Positions 33,171 through 45,384 of a DNA stretch of 64,000 nt are shown here, piece after piece. Source of the stretch: Aldrovandia affinis (Eukaryota; Chordata; Actinopteri; Notacanthiformes; Halosauridae); contig JAINUG010000018.1 of assembly GCA_029706075.1 (NCBI GenBank), positions 682,001-746,000 of the forward strand, in the 5' to 3' direction. Each line of letters starts with the position of its first letter. The first letter of the stretch is position 1. A model generated the notes under the pieces. The model worked only from the letters and a program-made list of their open reading frames with translations. It did not search any database and was not told the origin of the DNA. The translations under genes were made by a program, and so were the position numbers.

Positions 33171-36100
33171 CTAGAGGTATTTCTTTGTGTCATTCTCAAT
33201 ACTCTTCAAGACACTCGCAAAACTTGTTGTAGGTGCCCCCTACCCCACCTGTTGGAGAAAAAATTAAGAAAAAGAAGCACCAGTGGAAGAGAAGATGAGA
33301 CTATAATGAATGAGCTGAAGTCAAACAGCAAAGGTCAAGTGATACGGGGAGCCGTGGTATAGCATGCCTAAGACAGCAGATCCGTATGACTGTTATAATC
33401 ATGGGGGGAAGGGCTTCCACTCCCTGGAGCATCATCAGACATGCACAGTCCACTACACAACTGCCAGAGCAAAAATGTTTGCCATAAAGAATTGATGCCA
33501 TTGTTGAGAAGGGAGTACTTGTTTATCCTGTGGTCGATTTGGTTGTCAGGGCAATTGTTTGTGTTTGTGGCCAGATGCCAGCCTTGGATATTGTTAGGCC
33601 AACATGATAATAGGATTATTATAATTTTAATATCCTTAAGAGACCAAAGTCCCCTGAACAAAAACCCAATCTCTGACAGGTCCTCAGAAACACCCATGGT
33701 GCACACCTTGAGGGGTAAAAAGAGCACCCTCATCATCAGATTAACACTTACATAAAATCCAAAAGATCCATTCTGCCTCAGTTCATATAATTATGTTTTC
33801 TGTCATAATGTAATTCAAATTACAGAATGGATGTGTTTTTCAGAGCCAACTGCACGCCCCTGATTGAATGAATTTGTATTCTAAAGTGCTCAAAGCTGTG
33901 AGTGATTTAATCACTTCAGTTCTAATTGAAATATTCACCTGAATCCGTTAGTCTGTTTCTCTATCACACCGTGTCTGAACTTTCATTGACACACAAACAC
34001 TTGATACTTTTTTAAAAATTATATATTTTTAACTGTCCTTAACAGCTTGGGACTGGAGCCCCCTGCGCTTTATTCAATAGCCTTGTTCTGTGCCTCACTA
34101 CCACTAATGCAAAGGTCATTAGCATATCGTTTGATGTTGAGTTAGAAGACATTTAGATGCTCTCTGTCTAACAGCTGTGTCAAGTGTTTGCGGTGTCTAT
34201 TTACTTCAATAACAACATCAAACAATGAGAGCTGCAACAATGCTTGGGACAACAATGCTACACTGAAAGAAACGGGCTAAAAGTGCGCTGAATAATGAGC
34301 ATGGCCAGGCCACCACAGCCTTCATTAAGGGCCGAGAGGACATCTCATTCTCAGCTGGCTTTGCATTCATGAGATTTATATGTTTGTACTTTATTTGTGT
34401 ATCAGTTTTGTCCCTCTGCGGCAGATAAAAAGAGCCATGGCGCTCTGCGGACAGGCTGGCCTGATGAATACAGAAGGGAGGCTGTATCGCCGTGGAGATT
34501 AGGCGGCCGGCCCCAGAGAGAGCTCTCTGGGAGAAGGGAGATAAGAGGGAAAAGGTGAACGTGAACACTTGTCACAGCAGATGCTGGCCCTGATTTTCTG
34601 TGTGTGTGTGTGTGCGTGTGTGCGGGCTCTTATGCACCACAATGCATTGCCCTGAAGCTCTCTGTCTTTGACCTCTCTGCATACCAGTAGACTCAGGTTG
34701 AGACCAAGTTATTCACATGGTTGGGTTTACTCTGTCCTTAAGTTTCAACAAGCTACTTGTAACCAATGAATACCATCCCTACCCCAACCCCCCACAAAAG
34801 AAGATGTAGTTAACATTCATTATTGGATTTGTGTCAAAATCTGTTTAGATTTTTACATTAACATTAATTAATTCCATTAATAGTGCTTCTGTTTGAATAA
34901 GCCCCCAAAAAGGTATGATATGAAGGGCTCTCTCCCATTTTATTGGCCCACTGAAGTCTCAAGCATACTTTTAACAGTGTTTGAAGAGGGTGGGTGACTG
35001 AAATCTCTGGCAGGGATGCCTTACTCCTAGGGTCCAGCTGTTCACACCGTGTCTCCCTGGCCAAGAGAACTTAGCGACAAACATTAGCTGAAGAGAAATG
35101 CCTGCATTCATAGGTGCCACAAAAAACCCATATGGGATGGAAATTTAACTAAATTAGGCTGTGATACCAATATCTAGCTCCTTTGAGGTGGTGTCACTGC
35201 AATGGCATGATTTATTTTTATTGTATGATGGCCATGTGTACGATCATGAGACGGGGATGCACAACATTCCAGGTCATCACTGCAGCTCCATGGCTCTGCA
35301 GGCAAGCAGCTCTCAGTTTGTGTCTTCCTGACAATATTGACCAATACACTGGGTGTACCACTCTGAACTCTCTGTAGGTTTCCTTGTCTTTTGTGTGGCA
35401 TTTCACACTTAATCGTGTTTTGCCATCAATACAGTCAAAGACTGATCACAATCACTTGCGTTTGTGGCATTTTTGACAGTAGATGATGAAGGATTCGACT
35501 CTGACCCCGGATCCGAAATATGAATGTTTTGTTCATATGGAAAGTGCTCTTCCTGATGTTTAGATCTTTTGAGAATAGCCACTATGTTAAACTCGGCTCT
35601 CCCGGGGAGCAGAAGCGAAGCCCGTCTTGTTTTCGCAAGGAGTGGCGAGAGAGGGATGAAGAGCAAAAGAGTGATGAAGAGCGAGTGATGAAGAGCGAGC
35701 TGCCAGCCCTCCTCCTGCCACACCTCTCCGGCAACCGCTCCACTCCAGGGGTCCCGGACCCTTCAAGCAACACGCGTGTGGCGCCCGCCGCATCACTGTG
35801 GCCAGAACAACGGGGCAGGGCACTTTTGGGATATGGGGGAGCAGCAAAGGTCCTTGACTAGAGGTTGATATACGTCAATCAGTTTTTAAGAGCGGAGCCT
35901 GTCAGGCACCTATTCTCAGCCCCTGTGAATCCCCCACGCTGATAACACTCTAAATAACAGGTGAGCGACTGCTGGCAGAAAGGAGATTGTCTGACCTTAT
36001 TGTTTGCCTTCTTCTCCTCTTTGTTCTTCACAAATAAAGGTTTTTTAATAAACTGAAAGGTCCGCTGCTGCAGCCCTGTGAGAAAATGAAAGGAGGCAGT

Positions 36101-36300
36101 GAGGTATGGTACAATGTGGCAGCGAAAAGGGGCAGCTCATCAGAAAATAACAAAGGTGCAAGTTAAAGATAAGGCGGCTGTCAGAGATTAATCCTACCAG
36201 CTTGATTGTTTTCTTTAATACCAGTCTTGCAATGGCAAGCGATAAGTTTGCTGAGTAATTTGGTTTTTGGCGGGAGGAAATAATATTCAGGTGTGCGCCG
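33171..36300. other. Non-coding, no gene accepted
   Basis: Several overlapping open frames of 100-120 codons in both strands (33368-33755, 35409-35861) carry no recognisable motifs and contradict each other. A (GT)n tract lies at 34601-34622. Segments near 34080-34560 and 35900-36030 look unique and may be conserved non-coding DNA. Confidence 0.35.
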
Positions 36301-39300
36301 TAATTGATTTCCCCCCCCCCCCGTTTTTCAAAAAATAAAATGAAACACAAAACTGCTTTCACTCCACTTTCTTTCTTTCTTTTTTCTGCCTCCTTTCTCC
36401 CTTGGATTAATAAACTTGCTTTATTCAAGTCAAAAAGGGGGAGGGGAAGGGGGGGTGCTTGAGTGTGCAGATTTTGTTAAGGCAACAGGCCTATTGTGAT
36501 GATTTCTGAAAGCCGAGGACAGCGGTCGGCTGTCTGACATTTTGATGAGCTTGAAGAAAATTAAGGCGAAGAACAAAATATTAAAATCTATTAGTGCTCT
36601 GATGAAAGGACATGCGGGGTTGGTTTGCCATTGCTAATTTTGATTGTAAAATTGAAATATGTAAATAAGGCAGAAAAAAATGGAAATAGCTGAAAAGGAA
36701 ACCACTGGTTCAGCACAGAAGCTGAGGAATAACGCACTAGCAGTAAGGTGTTCGGCTTGGAACCATTATCAGGGTTTCTGAGGGCAAAAACTGTAAACAG
36801 CTCTTCAAACCTGTTCCTTAGCTGGAACAATGAAAAAGGGCTAATCAACCCTGACTGGCAGGTGACCATTGTTTCTTCTCCAACCTTCACTTGCTTCTCT
36901 TCCAATGGGCGCTAAAATATGTCCTAGAGGCGCACGCCAAAACCACAAGGTTTGGGAATGGCTCTGAACCCTTTCGCAGTTTCTGCTTCCAATTACATGG
37001 TCAGATTATGTTCGCTTATTAGAAATTACACACTTCTAAAAGAAGGGTTTCCTTAACAAAACTATTTATTGACTAATTACTGTACCCTGAGATTTTTCCA
37101 CATGAATTTGTATCTGAATATTTGACCTCCTCCTTCAAACTCAGCAGGAATGTGTTGTTTAGTGTGAAAAGAGTAATGCGCAGACATACGTTTCACTAAA
37201 TTTTGACACCACTAATTCTCTCAGACTAACATGCGACCATGAAGGCAATGTGTAGTACAATACTATAATCAGATATGCGCTCTGCCAATAAAGCCCCCAC
37301 TTGATAAAACGGGGGAGGGGGCAATTTGATTTGGGGGAAGTTGACCAGAGTGCACAGCTGGTCCAAATTCATCCACACCTCCTTAGCATGCTTTACAGAC
37401 AGCGCAGGCCTTTGCGCAGTCTCTGAGCAGACAGACTGATTGATTAGTCCAATCTGGTCCCATCCCTGCACCCCCAACTCCACTTTGTTTGCCATCTCCT
37501 TCACTGATGACCTCACCTAAATGAGCACGACACCCAGTCCTTCCAGGAACGGCCAAATAGATAGAGAGAGAGAGAAAGGAGCAGGTGCAGGGACGAATTC
37601 GGCCGGAGGAGACAGGAGAGCAAGTCCTGGCCTGCTCCATTTGCGGCACTCACCACAGCACTTCTGAAGATGGCTGCACTCCAGGGCTGTTTTCCAATTA
37701 CCACCCAGCCCTTTCAAGGAAGGTCATTATAATTAGAGCTCCATTTAGCTTTTGTGCGAAAAGCAGAAAATAATGTTTTGCGATTGTGGTCTGCAACTGC
37801 TGTAATGTCAATGTGCCACACTCAAGTGGGCCTATTATGAGTGCAGACTGCATGCATTAATGGTCCTAAAGATTGGCCTTACATTATTGTGCGCGAATAG
37901 AAAAACAGACATTTTCGAAATAGCTCTCAAAATCAATAACGCGGCCTGTCCTTTGTATGCCGAGCAGCACAGAATCACCTTGTCAGAGTGGTGATAATGG
38001 GCACAGAACAAGGAAGTCTTTAATAGGTTATGAAGAGAAGCTGTTTTATTTAATATCATCTTTGATGGAGGGGCATGTCCACTGCATGCTTGTGCTGAAC
38101 AAATGTGGGAAATGGAGTACTATGACCAGAGCTACCCTTCTTATAATATTCAGTGATCCAGGGGCATCCAGTCACCCAAGCCGGCTTGTACAATATTTCC
38201 ACTTTGAGCTGGGAAACATATTCACTCATTCACAATGCCTCATGGATTGTGTTGCATTTTATTGTCTGTTAAAATCAAATTATGTGTGAGTGCATTAACT
38301 ACACCACAAGACAGAAAGGCACATGCTGCATGGTTGTTTTGTGAGAAGCGAAAACCCAAAACTTGAGTCTTGCATTTACAAACCTGCGCAGTAAGGGCAT
38401 ACTTTTCCTTTGGTGTTACGTTTTAAAAACATATATTGCCTTCCAGAGAATGTCAAATCAATTTCAGAGTCATTTTAAATGCACTGTACTAACAAAGTGC
38501 ACTGAGGTGCATTCAAAACTGTGAGGGAAGGTGCCAGTGATTTATTTTAGGGAAGACCTAAAGACCTAGAGCTGTTGTTTGAGAGAGGTTGTGTCGGAAG
38601 CAGTGGGATACGAGAGGGAAGTAGCGGGGCGGACCGCTCACGATGCGGTGTCTGAAGCAAATGTTGGAGAAGCCGCCCTCCGCCGCTGCAGTGGGACCAG
38701 CTAATTGGTTTAAATGACTCGATACAGGATGGCAGAAACCGGCATTCCTTTGCAGTCTATTTGTCTTCTCCTGCAATTATCGCATTGATTGCTGAATGCT
38801 AATTGAAAGACCCATTATTATGGATCTGACCGGATTCACAGTCGCAGTGCTCAGTAAAGGAACCCGATATCACTTTCTTATGCCAGATAAAATACAATGA
38901 TATTATGATGGAATAACAGATTTAAGTAAATCAGTGGCCTTATGCCCACACAAATAACACAAGGCCTTTTAAAGTGTAATGTAGAACTACTGTTACCATT
39001 AAGTTACAAAAAAGATAATGATATTAAATGATGAAAATGAGAATTACATACACTTTGAACAAATAATAATAATAATAATAAAAACTTGCATAACATGCAC
39101 AGTGCATTGTGTCATAACATGAGTAATGCCATATGAAGTACTAGCTACCTACTAACAAAAGGCATAAATTCATAAAGCTTATCAACTTTCATAATTATTC
39201 TGAAATATTCACAGCCATTTACTGTATTAACCTTAACATCAATGGTCAAAGAGCATAGTGTGTTCTAATGCATCAATTAAACAGTTATTACAGTTTATGT

Positions 39301-39437
39301 CCATCATAATAAGTAGTTATGAATGTTAACGTATGACAATGAATACTGATGTCTTACTAATTGTCATGAATGTTTATGAAGACAATGGACAAGTGTAATT
39401 CATTGTTTAACAAGGTTTTCTACATCTGAATAACCCT
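36301..39437. other. Non-coding; homopolymer C tract, (AAT)n run
   Basis: A run of C occurs at 36311-36321. The 37690-37760 part is rich in CAATTA and ATAATTAG homeodomain-type cores. A short (AAT)n lies near 39064-39083. No gene or transposon is recognised. Confidence 0.35.
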
Positions 39438-39442
39438 AAATG

Positions 39443-39751
39443 TGTCACGTCTCGTGTTCGTGTTCCCCGTAATTAAGTGTTTTCATTTATTCCATGTTTT
39501 CTTGGTTGTCTGGTCCGTGTTTTCCCTTTCACTTACCTGTTCCCAGTCTTGTCATTGTATTATCGTTTTCACCTGTTCCTCATGTGTCTGATTGCAGTTA
39601 GCTGCATTCCTGTTAATTCCTGATTGTTTCTCGTTATGTCTAAATGTATTTAAGCTGTGTGTTTTCCCATGTCGTTGCCAGATTGTCTTGTGCTTTGCGT
39701 TATGCTCACATTACTCTCCCGCGTTATCTCTGTTTCCCAGCGTTTTGTTGC

Positions 39752-39847
<96 letters not shown>

Positions 39848-40124
39848 CTCGTGCTCCAGTGTTCGTCATTACCCCAGTCTCGTTCCCGCTCCTCCCTGTG
39901 TTCCCTGGACTGCCTTCTCGTTTTCGACCTTCGCCTGCCCACTGACCACGCCTTGCCTGCCCCTGATACCCCTGAAGCCCGCAACGAACTCTGCCTGTCC
40001 CCGACCATCCTTTGGATCTCTGCATTGCCCTGATTACTCCTGCCTGACCTTTGCCTGTTCACCAAATAAAAGAAGTTTCTGCATTTCTGGGTCCGCGCCT
40101 GGTTTTCTGGTCCCTGCCGTGACA
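39443..40124 (+). mobile_element. Solo LTR, 682 bp, with 5 bp target duplication AAATG
   Basis: It begins TGTCACG and ends CGTGACA (perfect 7 bp inverted ends), with AAATG directly on both sides (39438-39442 and 40125-40129). A CAAATAAAAG polyadenylation-type signal about 65 bp before the end supports plus orientation. No coding domain or partner LTR is present. The 171-codon frame and its neighbours are produced by the internal hexamer array. Confidence 0.88.
39752..39848 (+). repeat. (GTGTTC)n hexamer array inside the solo LTR, about 16 copies
   Basis: Nearly perfect tandem GTGTTC from 39752 to about 39846, ending in GTGCTCGTGCTCC. Its purity suggests recent expansion and length polymorphism. 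It yields long FVFVFV, RVRVRV and CSCSCS frames. Confidence 0.95.
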
Positions 40125-40129
40125 AAATG

Positions 40130-41431
40130 TTTAACCCCACACCCCAAAAAACCTGGCAATGATAAAACTTGAAGCATTAAATTACATGAGTAAACATGAT
40201 TAAAAGCACACGCTTTCAATATAATAATTTGTTATGTAATTTGATATGATATTTTGTAAATATCAGGAGTTGAAAGGGTTGGCATTTGTTTTGTTTTTTT
40301 GTTCTGAAAGGAAGCCGAAGCTTCTTGTGAGATAGAAATTCAAGGTAAGATCCACGGAACATTTCCATCATGTCATGCATTATAACAGGTTATAAAGGCA
40401 AACTGCTGACCACACACTATTCCACCCAACTGCCCCATTGGTGTGCAGGGTCTGCCATAGGCCTTTTTCAAAAACTGACCTTCTCAGCCTCTAAGTCTGA
40501 AAAATAACCTCAAAGAATAATAAGGGCACCAGACATTAATTAGATGCTCTATTTAGATAAATGTCTGTACAAAACGTGAGGCAATTATACATTTTTCATA
40601 TTAAAATAATGAAATTACATTTTGCATATCTGGGAAATGGCACCTCTGTATTAGTGAGTGTGGCCTTCATTTAATTTTTTTAACATTTTTTTGTTCTCAC
40701 GTCTGGTATTTTTTTAAAGCTTCGCCTCTCTTGCTGATTTGGTTGGACCAGCAGCTGGTTGTGGGGGCTAAGGAAATGACTGTTAATTAAAGAGCTGACA
40801 GTTCTCATACAGGGGCTGGCGCAGATCTCTATATCTCAGGTGCTAGTGAACACGCACGGTAGGGGGGGTGCGTGTGTAATTGGCATGTGGAGTGACCCTG
40901 TGCAAATAGGTTTTGTTACCCCTGGCAGCAGTCAGAACTGTTTTGGCGTGTAACTCAATCCGGACAGCTGGTGTTTGGCGCAGAAGTGTGCGATCATGCC
41001 GAGCTCTGATCGGAGCCGGTATCCATTGCGTGCTCGTAACCCGTTGTGGATGACGTTGACCCCTGGAATTTAAAAGTGTGGTAGTCTGCCACGCAGGAAA
41101 TCCAACTCGGGTCTTTGGGCACTGTTTGACAGCATTTTTTCCCAGCCCGATGCCTTGACAACCTAAGTGGAGCCTTTGACATCCTTGCAATCAGCTAATA
41201 GCAGTTGTGAGGCAACAGAAGGCTCTGCTGGGATGTCGCCAGGGTAACAGGACTGAGGGAGGAGCGGTCAGCTATGAGAAGCAGGAAATGAGAATTAGGC
41301 CAATAAGCACTGAGAGTGGAGACCTAAGGTCACCCGTCAGGTTGCGTCTGTAAATATTCACTGTCCTCACTCATCCCCCACTGAAGAGGGAAGTCACCCA
41401 TGCTTGCCTTCCTGCAAAAAAATATAAATAA
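40130..41431. other. Non-coding, no gene seen
   Basis: The 115-codon minus frame at 40843-41190 has no known motif. The 40830-41380 part is less AT-rich and unique-looking. Confidence 0.35.
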
Positions 41432-41770
41432 GGCCTCAGGTGATGTAACGGTAAAAGCATTCACCTGGAATGCAGGTTGCCCACTGCAGCTGGGGTTCGA
41501 TCCTCAGCTGCGCCAGCCCGGCTCTGGCTGGGTGCCCCGTTCGGGGCCGGCGGTTGGCTGTCTGTCCCAGGGGGAGGGGGGAGGGAGAGCGTAAGGGTGT
41601 CCCTAGAAAGTAGGTGGGCGAGTCTCAGAGGAGGCGGATCATCCCCGGCCTCGGGTTATTGGCTTGTCCCATAGAGATGGACGGTGGGCTCATGGGGGAG
41701 GGTGAATTGAAGAAATAGAGGGTACAATTGGCCACCAAATTGGGAGAAATACAGGGAAAAATCTGAAATA
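41432..41770 (+). mobile_element. tRNA-headed SINE, copy 3
   Basis: Plus orientation. A-box-like TGATGTAACGGTAAAAGC, an exact B box GGTTCGATCCT, then a GC-rich body and the family tail GAGGGTACAATTGGCCACC followed by AAATTGGGAGAAATAC. It shares body and tail with the copies at 26963 and 28752, while the head differs. No clear target duplication is visible, so the ends are approximate. Confidence 0.78.
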
Positions 41771-42176
41771 ATATATACTTTATTTTTAACTGAAGAAAAT
41801 TGAAGAAAGGAAAAACACATTAGCACAGCGATAACAATAATCAGGTGATTTCAGAATAATAAAAGCATGAAATGCTCACTGTAAAGTATTTTATAACAAT
41901 ATTTTATTTATATATTATATATATATTGTATTGATGGCATATCCTTGGTGCAGTGATGTATAATCTATGGTCCTGACTGTGTCAGCTGTGGCTGGGATTG
42001 CCCCAAGCTAAACATGATTGGCTTAAAGAGTCGGCACAGGCAAGACGGGCCCCCCGCCAGCCCTCTCATCCCCCCGGGTTACCAAAGCATGCCTACACGT
42101 ACCTGTATATTACTTAAAAGAAAAACTTTGAACTTTCACAATATCTGCTCATAAGAATATACAGAGTTATATATAG
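41771..42176. other. Non-coding, AT-rich
   Basis: Contains a TATATATTATATATATATT run near 41910-41930. No gene seen. Confidence 0.4.
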
Positions 42177-42181
42177 TATAT
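42177..42181 (+). repeat. Gypsy target-site duplication TATAT, left copy
   Basis: TATAT precedes the left LTR and also follows the right LTR (47205-47209). Because the site lies in TA-rich DNA the match is less telling than usual. Confidence 0.7.
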
Positions 42182-42678
42182 TGTCACACGCCACGTGACA
42201 CACCCTGGACGGGAACAGAGTAGTCCAGACACGGAGTGGAGTTTTTCGGCCTACGGACCGGACTTTTATTTATCTTTGTTTTGGACGCGTTCTCTGTTAC
42301 CCCACTGGGCCGAGAACGAGCACCGGGAGCGTAAAATAATAAACACAATTAAACACGTTACCCTAATTGCCGCGAAGCTTTCCGGGTAACTAAACGAAAA
42401 AGACCAAAACTAAATCATACAATATCGAACCGGCTCTTTCTTAGTCCGTTCGATATTTCCTTCACTTTGGTTTGGTTCGCTTTTCTTCCTTGTCCTTTCC
42501 TCGCTCCTCGGTCTCAAAACGCCTCTCTGGTTCCAGCCACCTACTGAAGGGAACAGAGCAGTCTTAAAGCACACAGATGTAATTATTATCGACAGGACCG
42601 GTGTGTGCGCTTACTGCTCTGCCAGTAGGCGTGGCCGCTAATCGTCCTGATTAGCTGCTGAGACCGACGCCTTCCACA
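42182..42678 (-). repeat. 3' LTR of the gypsy element (497 bp)
   Basis: Nearly identical to 46718-47204. About 290 bp at its right side are indistinguishable. The left 200 bp differ by one substitution (C/A) and nine small indels, eight of which are single bases inside short homopolymers, always longer in this copy. LTR ends are TGTGGAAGG and GTGTGACA on the coding strand. Confidence 0.95.
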
Positions 42679-44073
42679 CACCTCCATCGCCAGAATGTGG
42701 CCAGGGCCCATTCGGTTCGACAGACTCCCCCCCCTCCCTGGAGAGGAAGTCTGCGCACCCATTCGCGGACCCTGGCCGATGGATCACTCGGAAGCAAAAG
42801 GGCTGTAGCGCGAGATACCACCGAGTGATCCTGGAGTTGGTGTCCTTCATTCTGTGTAGCCACTGGAGGGTGCATGGTCGGTATAGAGGGTGAAGGCCTT
42901 GCCCAGGAGGTAGTACCGGAGGGTGAGAGAGGCCCATTTGATCACCAGACACTCCTTTTCTATGGTGCTGTAGCGGGCCTCTCTCTGAGAAAGCTTCCGG
43001 CTGATGTAACATACCGGTCGCTCCTCCCCCACACGCTCCTGGGACAAAACTGCACCCACCCCCCTATCCGAGGCGTCGGTCTGTAAAATAAAAGGCAGAG
43101 AGAAATCAGGGCTGATTAGCAGAGGGCCGCCACATAGAGTCGCTTTTATACTCACGAACGCCGCCTGGCACTGCTCCGTCCACTGGACCGGATCTGAGGC
43201 TCCCTTTCGGGTAAGATCAGTTAGGGGACTGGCTAGTGCCGAAAAGCCCGGAATAAACCGGCGATAATAATTTGCCAGTCCCAAAAAGGATCTCACCTGT
43301 TTTTTAGACTTGGGCTGTGGGCAGGCAGAAATGGCTGCGGTTTTATCAATCAAGGGTCTGACCTGCCCCCCGCCCAAGAGGAACCCCAGATACCGTACCT
43401 CTCTCCGCCCAATAGCGCACTTACCTGGGTTAGCAGTGAGCCCCGCTCCCCTCAGCGTCTGTAGGACGGCCCGCAAATGCTGCATATGCCGCTCCCAATC
43501 ATGGCTATAGATGACAATGTCATCCAAATATGCTGCGGCATATGCAGCATGCGGTCAAGTAGCCTATCCGTTAGGCGCTGAAAGGTGGCCGGAGCCCCAT
43601 GCAGACCGAAAGGCAAGGTCAGGAATTGGTGTAAGCCGAGCGGAGTAGAGAATGCCGACTTTTCCCTGGACGCTGGAGACAAGGGAATCTGCCAGTAGCC
43701 CTTGGTTAAATCCAGTGTCGAATAAGCGAGCAGTGCCCAACCGATCCAGCAGCTCGTCAACCGGGGCATTGGATAGGCATCGAATTTCGATACTGCGTTA
43801 ACTTTCCTGTAGTCCACACAGAATCGAACCGACCCATCAGGTTTAGGCACAAGCACAATGGGGCTGCACCAGTCACTATTAGACTCCTCTATTACCCCCA
43901 TGTCTAACATTTTTTCCAATTCTTCCTGAACCACTTTTTTTTGTGTTCAGGCAAGCGATATGGCCGGCTCTAATCACGGTGCCTGGCGGGGTCTGAATGT
44001 GGTGTTCAATCAAGTCCGTTCGCCCGGGTAAGGGAGAAAACACGTCAGAAAAACAGCGTTGTAAACTACTCAC
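42638..44073 (-). pseudogene. Gypsy-type reverse transcriptase and RNase H
   Basis: Read leftward from 44073. The first part (FSDVFSPLPGRTDLIEHHI) is the usual gypsy reverse transcriptase entry. After a frameshift near 43950 come VIEESNSDWCSPIVLVPKPDG, VRFCVDYRKVNAVSKFDAYP, STLDLTKGYWQIPL and FGLHGAPATFQRL. A further frameshift precedes the catalytic YLDD at 43519-43530, followed by DIVIYSHDWERH. The connection and RNase H follow: FLGLANYYRRFIPGF, LQTDASDRGVGAVLSQ (catalytic aspartate), YSTIEKECLVIKWA (glutamate) and YTDHAP (aspartate). After one more shift near 42860 the end reads VIHRPGSANGCADFLSR. Only about 50 codons remain before the 3' LTR, so there is no room for an integrase downstream. 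Confidence 0.93.
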
Positions 44074-44250
44074 CTCTGCTCGCTGGCCCGGCGTAAGATG
44101 GCTGCCAACGGGACCGGAAGTCCTGTGCTTTCAATTGGAATTTCCGGTCCCAGCTCATCTCGGGGATTTTCTGGCATGGCAAGCGAAACAGGGTCTACCA
44201 CCTCCCACCGTTTTAATAAATTTAGGTGGTATATCTGACGTGAGCCACCT

Positions 44251-45384
44251 CTATCCGGCGAATGACTTCATAATCAACATCCCCACTCGCCGTGTAACCT
44301 CAAAGGGCCCTTGCCACTTTGCGAGCAGCTTAGATGCTGACGTTGGGAGTAATACTAGGACTTGATCTCCCGGTTGAAAATTTCGCAATTGTGCCCCCCT
44401 GTTATATTGCCGTCTCTGTCGTTCCTGGGCCTGGAGCAAATGTTCTCGTGAAATTTGTCCGAGTGAGTGCAGCTTTGCTCGTAGGTCCATGACGTATTGA
44501 ATTTCATTTTTGCTGGGGCTCGGATTTTCCTCCCAAGTTTCTTTTAATAAATCCAGAATACCCCTGGGACGTCGCCCATATAATAATTCAAACGGGAAAA
44601 CCGGTGGAGGCTTGGGAACCTCTCTGACGGCAAACATCAGCGGATCAATTAGTTTATGCCAATTCTTTAAATCGGTTTGAAAGAACTTACGCATCATGGA
44701 TTTCAATGTCTGATTGAACCGCTCTACCAGCCCGTCAGTTTGTGGGTGGTATACGCTAGTTCGAATCGACTTGATGTCCAATAATGCGTACAGTTCCTTC
44801 AGTGTTCGTGACATAAATGAAGTGCCTTGATCAGTGAGAATCTCTTTCGGGATTCCCACCCGGGAGAAAAAGTGGAACAACTCCTCCGCAATAGTCTTTG
44901 CAGATATATTGCGGAGGGTACAGCTCAGGGTATCGCGTTGCGTAGTCTACGATAACTAATACAAAGCGGTACCCTTTGGCACTCCGATCAAATGGCCCGA
45001 TAAGGTCCATTCCAATTCTTCGAAACGGAACCTCTATTAAAGGCAAGGGGTACAATGGAGCTTTTGGAATTGCCGCTGGGTTTACTTTTTGACATTCGGG
45101 GCACGCCGCACACCACCGACGGACGTTATCTCGAATGCCCGGCCAATAGAATCGAGCCATTATCCGGGATAGTGTCTTATCCTGTCCTAAATGACCCGCC
45201 ATGGGATTGCTATGAGCCGCCTGGAAAACCATTTCCCGACGGCTTTTGGGCAGTAATAACTGTGTAAGTTCTGCTCCTGTATAGGCGTCCCGACACACGC
45301 GATACAGTCTATCCTGTAAGATACAAAAATAGGGTATGTCACCACCCGCTCTGGATAAAGCAGCTGGCCATCAATCTTAATCAT
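44251..45384 (-). pseudogene. Gypsy-type integrase, located upstream of reverse transcriptase
   Basis: Frames 45384-45187, 45298-44831 and 44880-44251 together form a full integrase. The N-terminal HHCC zinc module is visible (AHSNPMAGHLGQDKT and CAACPECQ). The catalytic D,D,E residues lie in IGMDLIGPF, LTDQGTSFMS and HPQTDGLVERFNQTL. A C-terminal GPF module is present (AKWQGPFEVTRRVG). Frameshifts sit near 45340, near 44870 between the first two catalytic aspartates, and near 44290. This is a gypsy-type integrase by its HHCC spacing and GPF module, but it lies between protease and reverse transcriptase. No chromodomain is seen. Confidence 0.92.

Noticed and set aside
33368-33755. 122-codon minus and 104-codon plus open frames
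   Set aside because: They overlap each other, show no motif, and lie in unremarkable non-coding sequence.
35409-35861. Three overlapping frames of 86-113 codons in a GC-richer segment
   Set aside because: No recognisable domain, contradictory strands, and low-complexity Arg/Glu/Ser content.
39592-40172. Overlapping open frames of 100-170 codons with FVFV, RVRV and CSCS runs
   Set aside because: Products of a GTGTTC hexamer array inside a solo LTR.
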